From Heliocidaris tuberculata (lineage: Eukaryota > Echinodermata > Echinoidea > Camarodonta > Echinometridae), in contig CM046832.1 in assembly GCA_025618425.1 (NCBI GenBank), forward strand, positions 21,133,917 through 21,197,916: a DNA stretch of 64,000 bases, in the 5' to 3' direction. A model generated the notes under the pieces. The model was not told the origin of the DNA, ran no database searches, and was given only the letters and a program-made list of their open reading frames with translations. Both the position numbers and the translations under genes were made by a program. Below, one piece after another: positions 28,701 to 37,751 of this stretch (its first letter is position 1; every line of letters starts with the position of its first letter).

Positions 28701-31040
28701 TAGTCATGGCTTGTGCAATAATGATGTTTACATTCTGACGAGCACGTGTCATTTCCTTCATTTTCTCTCTTCCTCCTATTCTTCCCCCCCCCCTTCTTTC
28801 TTATTTTGACTGAAGAATTGTTATGACTGAAGATATCTACCTTCACATTCCTCAAAACAATGCATGAAAATGCTGCATAACCCTATCCCCGTTTTTTTTT
28901 CTCAACTTATTATCAACAATTCAAAACAAAGATGTTTAAGTGATCAACTCTCCCCATGCAACACTGCAATCTACCACTAAACCATGGTTTATTAACCTTC
29001 CATTGAACCATATTGAGGGCCTTGTCCATACATATTCTGATTACATGTATATTTTAACTTTTAATGTTGTTATGGAAATAAAAACAAACATACAAGGGAT
29101 GCAAAATGCAGATGACATATTTTCGAAATTTGAATAAAATGCCAGCTTCTAAATTTCATCTTACTTGTAAATTCAAATAGGACCTTTTTAAAAGCAAATT
29201 TATGTACATTTATATTTTCAGTTTGTAGTTATTTCTCTTCAAACCGGTTATACATAAAATTAGGTTTAAGAGTACTAATTTAATACAGCTTTGTAGATCA
29301 CGTGGGAGTCCAAAATACCATCTATCCATTGTTGAGAATTAGCAAAATTAACAATATTAACAAAAGAAACTAATTGTTTCTATAAAACATACACGATGGG
29401 CGAATATTTTCTAATACATTAATCAAATATTGATATGATTCCCAAGAAAGTATGGATGTGACCTCTTAACCATCATGGTCTGCAATTTGCTCTTTGACTA
29501 GATTTTTATTCCATTTTTGTTAATATTCACAACTGTGTACGTGTTTTATCTATCAAAATGGACCTTGTGGCAGATTAGTCTTGAGCTAAACAAGTTATCC
29601 ATTAAGTCTACTACTACTATATTATCTTAGTAACTGCAATTCCATTCCTTTACATACATTGTCTTAGATATTATGATTACATAAGAGGCAAACGCCCTAC
29701 TTTGACAGAATAAATTGTAAATTGGGCGTGGTATCCGTACAATAATCAATCGAGTATACAAATCGCTCTGTGTCGCCTTTGCTTCAATATCTCCTATTCT
29801 GAATGAGGAGAGCAGGTTGACTTAAGTTTATGCAAGGTGTGAACATGTCAAGATTGCATTTGTGTGATGCCCTATCTCTCCTTCTGTACTGTGTCACACC
29901 CCCCCCCCACCCTCTCTCTCCCTCTTCCTCCCCTCTATATCGCTTTCTTTCTCCTTCCCCTCGCACTCCCCTCTATCTTACCCCCTCCACCCCTCCCTTT
30001 CTCCCTTTGCTTCACCTCCCCCCCCCCCTCTCTCTCTCTTCCTCCCCCTCTTTCTCTCTATCCCATCTCTATCCCCTTTCTATCCCATCACCCCTCTCCC
30101 TTTCTTTACCCCCTATAAGGAGTTTTCAGACCTTCGTTCTCCACTTAGCTCCAATTGCTATCCGTATTCATGTTCATGGATATATTTATTTAGCTCGAGA
30201 ATAGACCTGTAATGGGTAAACAATTTTAGAGAGAAGAACCAGTGTTGATGAAAGCTTAAGGTGGAGTATACTTTCATTTTATTTTGATTTGAGAGATTAA
30301 TACATTTTCAAAACTATACATACATTACCCTCTCTCGCAATTCGTTCTTAAATAAAATTTCATAATAAATCATTTGAAAATAAAGTAATGACATGTCGTG
30401 GTTTGGAACGTTTAATCATATCAACCGAAAGTGCTATATTCTTAGAGATGTAAGAGCTTGCAATTAAAAAAATGTCAAAAATGGTAAAGGATTAAATTTC
30501 GAGACAAATAGTCAAGATTCAACCCACTGCCAAACGATTAAGGACAGGAACAAAAGCAACATACGTAGCTCGAATAGGGCGGGTTTTTTGTTTTGTTTTG
30601 TTTTGTTTTTTTGTTTTTGTTTTTGTTTGTTTTTTTTTTTTTATATCTTACAATCAAATTCTATTCACATGATCTCATATAAATTCCTCGACGTGTAAAT
30701 TTGTTAGAAATATTGTCTACTGAATAAATTAAAACAAGTTATGTTTTGCTTGTAGCGATAGGGAGACGTATTTGTCCCGATGCAACTCTCAAATATCTCC
30801 AATAACCTCGCATAAATGTGAGTGGATGCAACTTGAATTAAATCTGCCAATGGTTATTTTGGAATTTTTGAAAGGAACCACCATGTTATAAACGATAATC
30901 GTGTCAATATCCACTTTATGTCTTTGGAGATGATTATGAGTTCAGAACTAACATTTGTTTGCAAGTAGGCCTTCACGGTAAGTTGAGGATGACTTAATAA
31001 AAAAGTAGACCTATCTTACCGATGTCGATGACAAACTCAT
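11229..31040 (-). CDS. CPEB1: CPEB1, cytoplasmic polyadenylation element-binding protein 1 (spliced, 3' part missing)
   Basis: Six exons join in phase: 31040-31020, 27102-26757, 16153-15597, 15293-14918, 14067-13954, 11318-11229 (1504 nt, about 501 codons). CPEB1 binds U-rich cytoplasmic polyadenylation elements in mRNA 3'UTRs and controls poly(A) tail length and translation in eggs, embryos and neurons. Diagnostic text seen: [15 protein letters not shown] near residue 67 (CPEB1 N-terminal motif), [14 protein letters not shown] near 282, [16 protein letters not shown] then CTWSGQLPP before RRM1, the RRM1 RNP2 strand [15 protein letters not shown] near 460, and [17 protein letters not shown]. 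Vertebrate CPEB1 is about 560 aa, so the rest of RRM1, RRM2 and the C-terminal zinc-binding domain are missing here. I scanned 1-11228 on the minus strand for their hallmarks and found none. Family assignment is very secure; exon 1 is the least certain part. Confidence 0.93.
11379..11745. mobile_element. About 370-bp interspersed element, copy B (inverted)
   Basis: Starts GGGTACCAATCACCAAAA and ends GATGATTGGTACACTTTA. It is the reverse complement of copies A and C through the block GCGCGGAACCAAACTCGGAG and the AGTAGACTAC motif. It lies 60 bp downstream of CPEB1 exon 6 on the chromosome map, close to the splice acceptor side of that exon. Confidence 0.75.
11877..12139. mobile_element. Small MITE with TA flanks
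   Basis: TATACAGCATGTCCC (11877) and GGGACATACTGTATA (to 12139) are inverted; subterminal AAAATTACAATCGG and CCGACTGTAATTTTTT extend the pairing to about 30 bp. TA target site as in Tc1/mariner-type elements. It sits between copies B and C of the 370-bp family. Confidence 0.7.
12285..12640. mobile_element. About 370-bp interspersed element, copy C
   Basis: Starts TAAAGTGTACCAACCACCTG and ends TTTGGTGATTGGTACTAG. With copy B it forms a large inverted pair about 540 bp apart, which could also be read as long terminal inverted repeats of one 1.26-kb element. The solo copy A argues that 370 bp is the mobile unit. Confidence 0.75.
13954..14067 (-). CDS. CPEB1: CPEB1 exon 5 (start of RRM1)
   Basis: Acceptor ACTTGTTTATAG|CTATTTG and donor ACTGAGG|GTAAGATC; 114 nt, phase 1 in and out. 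It codes for [20 protein letters not shown] then [27 protein letters not shown] and [10 protein letters not shown] (RNP2 strand of RRM1) are signature CPEB sequences. An alternative acceptor eleven nt further in (TGTCAG|CCAACC) would break the phase, so the upstream one is used. Confidence 0.95.
14489..14513 (+). repeat. (TA)n microsatellite
   Basis: Pure TA dinucleotide run in the CPEB1 intron between exons 4 and 5. Confidence 0.95.
14666..14818 (+). repeat. TTAGGG-like 30-bp tandem repeat (interstitial telomere-like)
   Basis: About five units of a 30-bp repeat built from GGTTAGGATTAGGGTTGCAA and TTGGGTTTTA. It is a degenerate derivative of TTAGGG, the metazoan telomere repeat. It sits in the CPEB1 intron between exons 4 and 5. 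Confidence 0.9.
14918..15293 (-). CDS. CPEB1: CPEB1 exon 4
   Basis: Acceptor GTTTTCACAG|GGCAACC and donor GCTGCAG|GTATACAG; 376 nt, entering phase 0 and leaving phase 1. The product is rich in Met, Asn, Pro and Gly ([18 protein letters not shown]), then becomes helical and better conserved ([20 protein letters not shown]) and ends LARLNRQAA, which matches the ARLHRQAA block just before RRM1 in vertebrate CPEB1. A TTAGGG-like repeat array begins about 100 bp into the following intron. Confidence 0.88.
15597..16153 (-). CDS. CPEB1: CPEB1 exon 3
   Basis: Acceptor ATCTACTTTAG|TTCCTCAC; donor read as GAGATGATG|GTAAAGG; 557 nt, entering phase 1 and leaving phase 0. A second, weaker donor six codons on (TTGCAA|GTGACA) is also in phase and would add VKEFLQ. 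The exon codes for a low-complexity Ser/Pro-rich regulatory segment ending [21 protein letters not shown], which aligns with the PSDSDTSGFSSGSDHL block of vertebrate CPEB1 that includes its PEST/beta-TrCP degron. The Aurora-type LDSR site that precedes this block in vertebrates is not seen: the sequence there reads [12 protein letters not shown]. Confidence 0.88.
16245..16316 (+). repeat. (GAT)n microsatellite
   Basis: About 24 GAT/ATG trinucleotides, slightly interrupted at the left. It lies about 90 bp from the CPEB1 exon 3 acceptor, on the intron side. Confidence 0.95.
16411..18689. mobile_element. 2.3-kb non-autonomous DNA transposon with CCGGCCGCACAG ends
   Basis: Left CCGGCCGCACAGAAACGCTG and right CAACATTTCTGTGCGGCCGG are inverted and flanked by TA (16409-16410, 18690-18691). 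Both ends carry many subterminal copies of GCGCTGTTAG/CTAACAGCGC and CTGTGCGGCC (also at 18559 and 18617). No transposase frame is visible. It occupies CPEB1 intron 2, starting 258 bp upstream of the exon 3 acceptor. Confidence 0.8.
20101..20698. mobile_element. Palindromic MITE with TTAA flanks, copy 2
   Basis: TTTAAAGGAGAATGAAAC at the left and its near-complement GTTCCATTCTCCTTTAAA at the right open a nearly full-length 600-bp hairpin. The arms include AATTTCATATTTTC...GTACAAAACAT and their complements, with a loop near 20400. TTAA flanks. Lies in CPEB1 intron 2 just before the minisatellite. Confidence 0.85.
20911..21721 (+). repeat. 33-bp minisatellite, about 25 copies
   Basis: Unit GGTATGGGACATTAATGTGA plus CTCAACACAAAAA, 33 bp. 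Most copies are near-identical; recurrent variants (GATATGGG, CACTCAGCAC, an extra G making 34 bp) reappear as blocks, which shows higher-order duplication. As 33 is a multiple of three, several frames stay open (for example [11 protein letters not shown]), but there is no coding evidence. Lies in CPEB1 intron 2. Confidence 0.97.
23405..23560. repeat. Fragment of the GATCCAGG family with long A and G runs
   Basis: GGATCCAGGAATTCTCTGAA GGAGGG is followed by CCCTGACAAGC, an A-rich run and an 18-base G run. It matches the first half of the element at 53406. In CPEB1 intron 2. Confidence 0.5.
25445..25620 (+). mobile_element. SINE-like element with Alu/7SL-like head
   Basis: Begins GGGCATTGTGGCGTGCGCCT and continues GTAATCCAGCTA, which closely resembles the 5' domain of SRP (7SL) RNA and Alu repeats. 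Downstream lies GACCCAGGTTCGAAACTG with a pol III B-box-like core. A conserved-looking body (ACGTCTTTCAGATGGTGACG, CCCCAGACGTAAATAATCAT) ends in an (AC)n microsatellite. The head similarity is seen by eye; whether it descends from 7SL or from a tRNA is open. Confidence 0.55.
25612..25748 (+). repeat. (AC)n microsatellite
   Basis: Interrupted CA/AC dinucleotide tract directly following the Alu-like SINE, plausibly its expanded 3' tail. Confidence 0.9.
26757..27102 (-). CDS. CPEB1: CPEB1 exon 2
   Basis: Acceptor TTCGCATTAG|ATCAAACC and donor GAATGAAG|GTAAGTC; 346 nt, entering phase 0 and leaving phase 1. It codes for [10 protein letters not shown], then KRVRFDC (an RVxF-type protein phosphatase 1 docking match), a proline-rich run ([13 protein letters not shown]) and the conserved CPEB1 motif [15 protein letters not shown]. 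The last matches the NIFRRINAILDNSLD block of vertebrate CPEB1, quoted from memory of the family. The exon is GC-rich relative to its flanks. Confidence 0.88.
27200..27245 (-). other. Possible alternative non-coding first exon or promoter of CPEB1
   Basis: Just upstream of CPEB1 exon 2 on the minus strand there is a good donor (GCTGCG|GTAAGGAAG, with GT just below 27219). The codons before it (GTG CTG GCG ACC CGC...) would splice in phase 0 to exon 2, but an in-frame TGA lies directly upstream and no ATG is present. It can only be a leader exon or chance. The sequence from 27220 to 27430 is GC-richer than its surroundings and holds an inverted CCAAT box near 27393 (ccaatcgtgg), as an alternative promoter might. 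Confidence 0.25.
27514..27672. mobile_element. 159-bp MITE with CAGGGCCCC ends
   Basis: CAGGGCCCCAGTCTTATAAA at the left mirrors TTTATAAGACGGGGCCCTG at the right; subterminal GTTGCGATTGATT/AATCAATCGCAAC extends the arms to about 36 bp. Lies between the two candidate CPEB1 first exons. Confidence 0.85.
29890..30112 (+). repeat. 220-bp polypyrimidine tract
   Basis: Nearly continuous C/T with CTCTCT and C runs; few purines. Such mirror-like tracts can form triplex DNA. Open frames across it are compositional. CPEB1 intron 1. Confidence 0.9.
30583..30643 (+). repeat. (TTTTG)n and poly-T low-complexity tract
   Basis: TTTTG pentamers running into a T13 run in CPEB1 intron 1. Confidence 0.9.
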
Positions 31041-31110
31041 GATGCTGTTGCCTCTTCTCTCTTTCAGCCTCAGCACGTCGAAGTTCCGCCCGAACAAGAC
31101 TGGCGCTAAG
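31020..31110 (-). CDS. CPEB1: CPEB1 candidate first coding exon (start at 31040) with 5'UTR
   Basis: The minus strand has an ATG at 31040 with A at -3, seven codons (MSLSSTS), then the donor TCG|GTAAGATAG after 31020. It ends in phase 0, which is the phase needed by the next exon at 27102, giving [17 protein letters not shown]. The 5' limit of the exon is not visible; 31110 is nominal. In another frame the same stretch stays open and looks like a charged helix ([19 protein letters not shown]), so it could instead be an internal exon of something else. The start choice rests on phase and Kozak context only. Confidence 0.45.
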
Positions 31111-33504
31111 TTTCAAAGTCGCTGTCAACCAAACGTAACCTTCTCTTCTGAAGGTAAAGTGGTTGCACAACTGGATGACGATGTATATTGATGGTGTCAG
31201 GAAAGATGAGTTGTCTTGAAACCAACTTGGTTTTGAACAAGCTGTTGCTTGATGGACGAACCGGTGGTATTTTGATGAAGATTCCCAAATACCACGACCT
31301 TTTTAAAGCAGCCATGCTGGACTTCCTGCGATATGCAAATGTCACTCATTAGACATTGCTGTTCGATGAAGGACATCATTTCTGTCATGGCGCTTTTGTA
31401 TGATGATCGAAGTCATTAGCATGTCGTTAAGAGCAAGCAATGACCCATGAAGTACGGAAAGGATTTAAAGTTGTAGGATGAAAAACGGAGAGAAGGACTT
31501 GAGCTAGTCTCATTTGAATCATGAAAAAAAGAAAAAAACACAATCTGTTTCGACACACCTGTTTTGTTGGAATCTTTTTCTTATTATACAGTTTAATAAT
31601 TTATTCATCATATTCATTCAATGAATATGTCGGACTGACTTTTTTCACATTTTTAATAATTTATTTCTAAGTCATAAGAATGAAAAGAAAATAATAACAG
31701 CGCAGGGCCTTTTTAATTTACATCTGTTTTATCTATTTTTTCATAAGTCATTGCAAATTAAATCAAATATTAAAAAAAAACATTATAACCACTAACCATT
31801 CTTGTCAGCAACACAAAAACATTCACTAGCGGATGATTGTTAAAAATTTCAGCTTCACCAAGTGGTAGCCTCCGAAGGAATGTTTGATCTCCCTTTAACT
31901 TAGAATGGAAAGGCCTCAATAAAAAGATGAACAGTGCTCATTCTTGAAAGCTTGAACAGAAGACTAATAAATATGTAAACATATTTATTCTTATTCTCTT
32001 TGGGCAAAGAATCACCTTTATACATTAAACAATAACTATAATCCTCCTTGACTGTTATTGTCATACTTTCTTCTTATGTCGACGGACATATTGAAGAGCA
32101 GTCACTGGCTGAAATATGTTAACCCTGTGTAAATAAAACAAAAAACAAAAACAAAAACAAAAAATGATAAAGATATGAGCTCAAGTAAGTCATTGAGGGG
32201 GCGCTTTTATTATTGCTATTGAAAGTAAACTCTTCTTCATACACAGCAATCCGCTTCCGCTTTTATTAATTTTCAAGTCAACTACTTGTCTTTTATTTGT
32301 TTTGTTCGGCGTTTTTGCTCATAACTCGGTCAATCAAAACTTGGAAATAATATGGTAGCACGGATTAGTTAATCTTTTACGGTATTTGATATTCAAAACA
32401 AAAAGAATAAAGGTGAAACCTCCTAAAAATAAATAGATAAATAACAAATTCTTCCGATGGGGAAGGTTTTGGGCTGGGTAGGTGTTTGTGAATATTTTGA
32501 GCTTCGCAAGCTAAAATATGAATGAAAATGCAAAATACAAAACTTGATAAAATTATCAAAGTATTTCTCAGTTAATTAAGCCCACGGGAGAATTCAGATC
32601 TGAAGTGATCTGATTTAGATCACTCCGCATTAAAAGTGGATGTGAATGGGAGGATTACTATAACAATCGTACTAAATATCACCTTTGCCTGTGAAGATCG
32701 AATCTTATTTCCAAAACAGACATTCTTCTTTTAAGTATTCTTGCTCCTCATTTCAAAAGGACCAAATACCTATCATAGCTTCAATAATTGAACAAGCTTC
32801 CTAGTTATTTAGGCACCTGATTTTAATTGGGATCCTTTTTTGTGTTGTTGTGATACATTCAGGAAATCCGTCTAGGGCAACTGTGCTGGGGACACTAATC
32901 GTAAACCAAAAACACATGTCCAGCTGAATTGGTAAATGGGACGCAAAATCTAAAGGATAAACTGATTGACAGGCATGCATGGAACCTTGCCCTTAACAAG
33001 TTTATATTAACAAGGGGTCACCATCCCTACTGTTGTTTAAATGTTTTGTGACAATGTGCAGTTTAAAGGGAAATACATTAGCAATAGTGTTCGTGTTAAA
33101 TGTGCATTTGATTTGAATATATTTACAGGTGCTATCTTATTTTAAATTCTTAAAAATCCTTTCCTGTGGTTAACATATGCATAAGTTTATGGAAGAATGT
33201 TAGGAAAACATATTTGAAAGTTTAAAGCAAAATCTGTATAAATTAGTTTCTGTTTTGTTTTGTTTTTTAATATCTTTCTACACATACATGATACTGGTTT
33301 CAAATTTTAAAAGGTTATCGTTTAAGATAAGGAGCGCTATTATTTCTGGTATATCGGATGCTTTAGTTTATTTGTCACGCTTGGGTGAAACAAGCACAAG
33401 GTGGTTACGAATATCTGAGAATAATGAAATACATAATAATATTTTGGTTCCTCTCCTGGATTAATGAATTATGATGTTACTGTCAAAATGAGGTCATAAC
33501 TATT

Positions 33505-33746
33505 TCCATCATCATCATCATCACCACCACCATCACCACCACACTCATCATCATCACCACCATCAACATCATAAATATCGTCATCATTATCGTCATCCTC
33601 ACCATCACCATCAACATCATAATCGTCATGATTATCATCCTTCTCATCGTCTTCATCATCACCACCATACTCATCATCATCATCACCATCAACATCATCA
33701 TCACCACCATCAACATCATAATTGACATCCTTCTCATAGTTACCAT

Positions 33747-33791
<45 letters not shown>

Positions 33792-33799
33792 TCCCACCA
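33505..33799 (+). repeat. Compound (ATC)n/(ACC)n microsatellite
   Basis: Roughly 300 bp of CAT/CAC/ATC trinucleotides ending in a pure (ATC)14-like run. Encodes Asp-, Met-, Ile- or His-rich frames on either strand, none credible as a gene. Confidence 0.95.
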
Positions 33800-34425
33800 C
33801 CATCAGTATAACCATGAGAAGTGCAAGTTATTTTATACTTTTGTATGCTGGTAAACATTTGATAGGCATCTGTTTTTTTGCCCCACAGATTTTCTGCTGA
33901 AAAATCATAAATCATTACGCTTCATGGATTTACCCTTTATCTCTCGTTGATTTTTCCAAGTCATTCACAGGATTCCAGCAATTTCAAAAAAGTATTTTGA
34001 TTTACTTTCACACTATTTCCAATTTGAAATTCAGGAAAGCTTTGGCAATTTCTCACAAACTCATGTGACAACAGACCAGTTTTATACTGAAGTATTAAAA
34101 TGTTATAAATATTCATGAAACAACAGTTTGGTTTTCAGTGCCATGACTGCTTGTATGAAGCTTGATTAGCATTGAAACATGTATAAAGAGAAGCAAATAG
34201 TCACCACTGGTTCAAGAAAAAAGCATCTGTCAATTTGATTACATAGGTAGACTGGTCTCTTGATTATGGTAAATGCAAGCATCACAAATGAAAATCTTCA
34301 TTTTTTTTTGCTTTGTTTTATTAAAATTCATATAACATATGAAATTGACAATGCATCTCATATCTTGGAATTGGAAATCTGTGTATATATTACTTTCTTC
34401 CATTGCATATCACCAGAAATAAAAT

Positions 34426-34756
34426 ACCTGGGGATGTTTCATAAAGTTGTTCGTAAAGTTACGCATGACTTTACAAACGACTTGAATATGAAATGCCAGA
34501 TAGGATGCCCAAAGTTTTTCCTGATGTTTTAACAAAATGTGACTGTATTTCCAATAACCTCAATTAAATTATGGCAAAAAATATACTTTGCATTAACAAT
34601 GTTTGTTATAATATAAGAATGTTAATCTACATCTGCACAATTCAACTTTAGTTGATGCAGTTAAAAATGACTGAGCATCCCATTTGGCTTATCATATTTA
34701 AGTCATTTGTAAAGTCATGCGTAACTTTACGAACAGCTTTATGAAACACCCCCCTG
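34426..34756. mobile_element. 330-bp MITE with CCTGGGG..GTTTCATAAAG ends
   Basis: The arms (about 34426-34500 and 34682-34756) are inverted copies containing GTTCGTAAAGTTACGCATGA and CTTTACAAA(C/T)GACTT. Intergenic between CPEB1 and AARSD1. Confidence 0.85.
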
Positions 34757-36668
34757 GTCACCCAGGACCATGATCAATGCAAGAAGTTTTCACATCAGAC
34801 CAGAATAAATTGTTTAAACTGGAAGTTACACAATGAGGCATGTTTGTGTGACGATCTTCATAGTTATAAAGATGCTGTATACTTCCTACACGACAGAACT
34901 CAACACTGCAAAAAATATGACATTTTTACTTTGTGCACCTATTGCATTTGCATTGTAGAGCATACTACCACCCCCCCCCCCCCACAAGCAGGAACTTCTG
35001 TCTGATATATTATGTAAGTGATAATTATGACAGTATATAAAGTGAAAAATATGGGATGACTTATTATTCCGGATGATATGAGACTACATGGCCCATCATA
35101 CAACCATTTTATGTTATTAATTACTTGAGTAATAACGTCTTATTCCCCAGCAAGTCAATATCATATAATCATTACATTTTATGACATTATTAACTGATTC
35201 ATTCCTCTTGTACCCCAGAGATCCGAATATTAACACCATTCCTAAATCTTTTTCTTTGTTCTCCGTCCTGCAAAATCTACCAAAGTGATTCATCAGGTCA
35301 ATAGTCAAATCATAACTACAGTGCATTCAAAATGTCCTGTGTCAAATGTTTCACCAAACTCAATCAATCTTAATCCCATTATTCATATCTGTTTTAAATT
35401 TTTCACAAAATAAAATTAAAAATAGTTCTTGCTTAAGGCTTATTGGTAGTTCTTTTTCATTAAACTTAAAGGTAATGTTTAGTTCTGGTAAACCCTCAAA
35501 AACGTTTGGTCAGATTTAGTGGATTTTTGTTGATAAATAGCAAGATACTAGCAATACAAAGATGCTGTGAAGATTTCACGTCCTATAGTGGCATATCAAA
35601 CAAATGAGAAGCAAAATATAATTAAGGTACCTGGTCAGGGATATAAACTCTCAACAACTTCAGCGTGCACTGTCCACCATATATGCGTTCAAAACCTAAA
35701 CACAGAGACACACATGCTATCTCTGTGCGAAGCCTCAAGGTTGTTGTGCGGGTAGCCTTCGGGGTGGGAAGGTCCTGGCGTAGGGCAGTATATTGCTGTA
35801 ATCTAGCGTTCCTTACATTTACTTACGATAAAATTCACCGGAAATCATTGATGGAATACCAAATGATCTTGTACAAACAACTTTTGATACATGGAAAACA
35901 TGAGACTATGTTTAACACGTTTCTTTCCAATTTCCTTTTTGCTACCAAAACTGTACATGAGCTTTAATACTCACGCTATCTATTATAAGCCAGAAATATT
36001 ATCAGACTATGATCACAAATTAAGATTAAGAATGATACCAACAACACAAAACATTAACCTATGGAGATATTGTTATAAACGCATCAAGGTAATTTTTTAA
36101 TGAATTGTAAACTTTTACCTTGTATACCTACATAATTCAAGTTACTCTCAGTTTATTCTCTGAAATGCTCAACGATGTCCAGTTTAACAAAAAGAAAAAA
36201 AAAAAAAAAAAAAAAGTTGAGACCAAGGTTTAGTTGACATTGTAGTAACATGCCAAACACAAATTCTATATAAACAGGCAATTCTAAGATATGGCCAATA
36301 CAGCAATGAGTGGATAGAAAAACCTGAATACAAAATGCCTTCAGCACCAAATAGGCCTATACTTGCTATTCTAACCAGCGATACTCCCATTTTCTTTTTT
36401 TTTTTTATGCAGGTTCAATTATTCAATTACATGTAGTTGAATAAAAGCCATATTAGGATTGCAATAAATAGCATATCAACATCGGAACATAGCTTTTAGA
36501 GACAATAACATAAAAAAGCATGGGAACCTAATGGAAAGAATCAATTAACTTGATATCAAAAGCAATGTTTCTTCTATTTTAAATGGAAAAGAAAAAGGAA
36601 AATCTTTCGCCTTATTTGACTTTCAACTGAACAAACACAAAGGTCTGCTTGTGAATCAAATGTAATTC

Positions 36669-37099
36669 TAAAGCCCACCGCACACTATACGATCAGTTTG
36701 CAATCCTATTTGGGAAGAAAATGTAATAGCATTTTATATAAACATTTAAACAAAAAAAATATTTTTGATTGAGGTTCAGAACAGTCATACAGATATAAAT
36801 TTGAAAAATACAGCCTATTGCGAGCTTTCTAGTCTAAGGAAAGGCCAAATTGGCTCGGGTGGTAGTGACGTCAGAGCACTCTTTCAATTGTCTACGATTT
36901 GAAAATGATTTGGCCCTTATTCCGGGTATAAGACTGACAGTGCAGCAAAATCCTATGTTTAGTATTTATATTATTGTTGTTCAGAACCTGAATCAGGAAG
37001 ATTTTATATGCTAAAATGCCCATAGTTAGTCGATGCTATTGTGATTTTTTTTTTTCCAAATTCAAATGGCAGTTGATTGTGTAGTGTGCGGCGGGCTTA
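36669..37099. mobile_element. 430-bp MITE with AAGCCC(A/G)CCGCACACTA ends
   Basis: AAGCCCACCGCACACTATAC at 36671 mirrors GTGTAGTGTGCGGCGGGCTT ending 37098. The inverted repeat is short (about 30 bp); the body is unique here. Located 0.5 kb downstream of the AARSD1 stop. Confidence 0.75.
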
Positions 37100-37615
37100 A
37101 TAAGCATATTCAACGAACAGTCACAATTGTATTTAACCAGGTTGACCAAATAAATCTCTTTCAAGATTTGACAAATAGTTCCACTCAGTGCGATACTGAA
37201 AGACTTTATGTGATTTGAACATCATTTGATGATGATTATATAGTTTTCAAGTACAAACCCTTGTTAGTTATAATGCATAATACAGGGTCTGATCAATCCA
37301 AGCTGTAGACTAAGCTACATAGGCCTTTCACTTTATCTGCTCCTGGTAAGGAATGGTTAGTTTAGGCTTCACTCAGTGCACAATCTACAGTCGAACCTGT
37401 GTGACAGTCGCCACCTCTCTGTAAAGGCAGGTCATATGTCTATAGTGGCCATTCATATTTTTTCCATCAAGGAAAATACATATATATATTGTTTAAACCC
37501 TTGTTAAGATGTCAAATTAGAGTCTGTCTTTGCAGACTAGTGAATGTGATCAGCTGCATGATTCCTTCTTCTGTTTGTGTCTCTCTCTGTCTCTCTCATC
37601 TCATCTCATCTGATC

Positions 37616-37751
37616 TCAGCTGTTCAGGTTCAGCTTGTGTGTGAATTCTCGTAGAAGCTCCTCTGCTTCTGATCTCTTGGAAAGCTTGGTAGCCTTTCCC
37701 TGGTAGCGGCCATTCTTACAAGCTCCTTTGCCTTCAAGTACTGATGCAACT
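37616..37751 (-). CDS. AARSD1: AARSD1 exon 12 (terminal, TGA stop)
   Basis: Acceptor CAATCTTCCTACAG|AGTTGC; 136 nt to a TGA at 37618-37616. Codes for VASVLEGKGACKNGRYQGKA then TKLSKRSEAEELLREFTHKL and NLNS. GRYQGKATKLSKR is the conserved C-terminal nucleic-acid-binding tail. I found no convincing poly(A) signal immediately downstream. Confidence 0.95.

Larger units (their letters stand above)
27103..31019. other. CPEB1: CPEB1 putative intron 1
   Basis: Contains the alternative-promoter candidate (27200-27430), the MITE at 27514, the polypyrimidine tract and the TTTTG tract; otherwise AT-rich and featureless. Confidence 0.45.
31111..37615. other. Intergenic region between CPEB1 and AARSD1
   Basis: Head of CPEB1 (minus) faces the 3' end of AARSD1 (minus). 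Contents: the CPEB1 5' flank, the compound ATC microsatellite, MITEs at 34426 and 36669, and poly-A at 36188. No further gene was recognised. Confidence 0.7.

Noticed and set aside
29830..30204. Pro/Leu/Ser-rich open frames
   Set aside because: Artefact of the polypyrimidine tract.
33469..33915. Long Asp-rich open frame on the minus strand
   Set aside because: It is the translation of a compound ATC/ACC microsatellite; all frames on both strands stay open for the same reason and there are no splice sites or conserved flanks.
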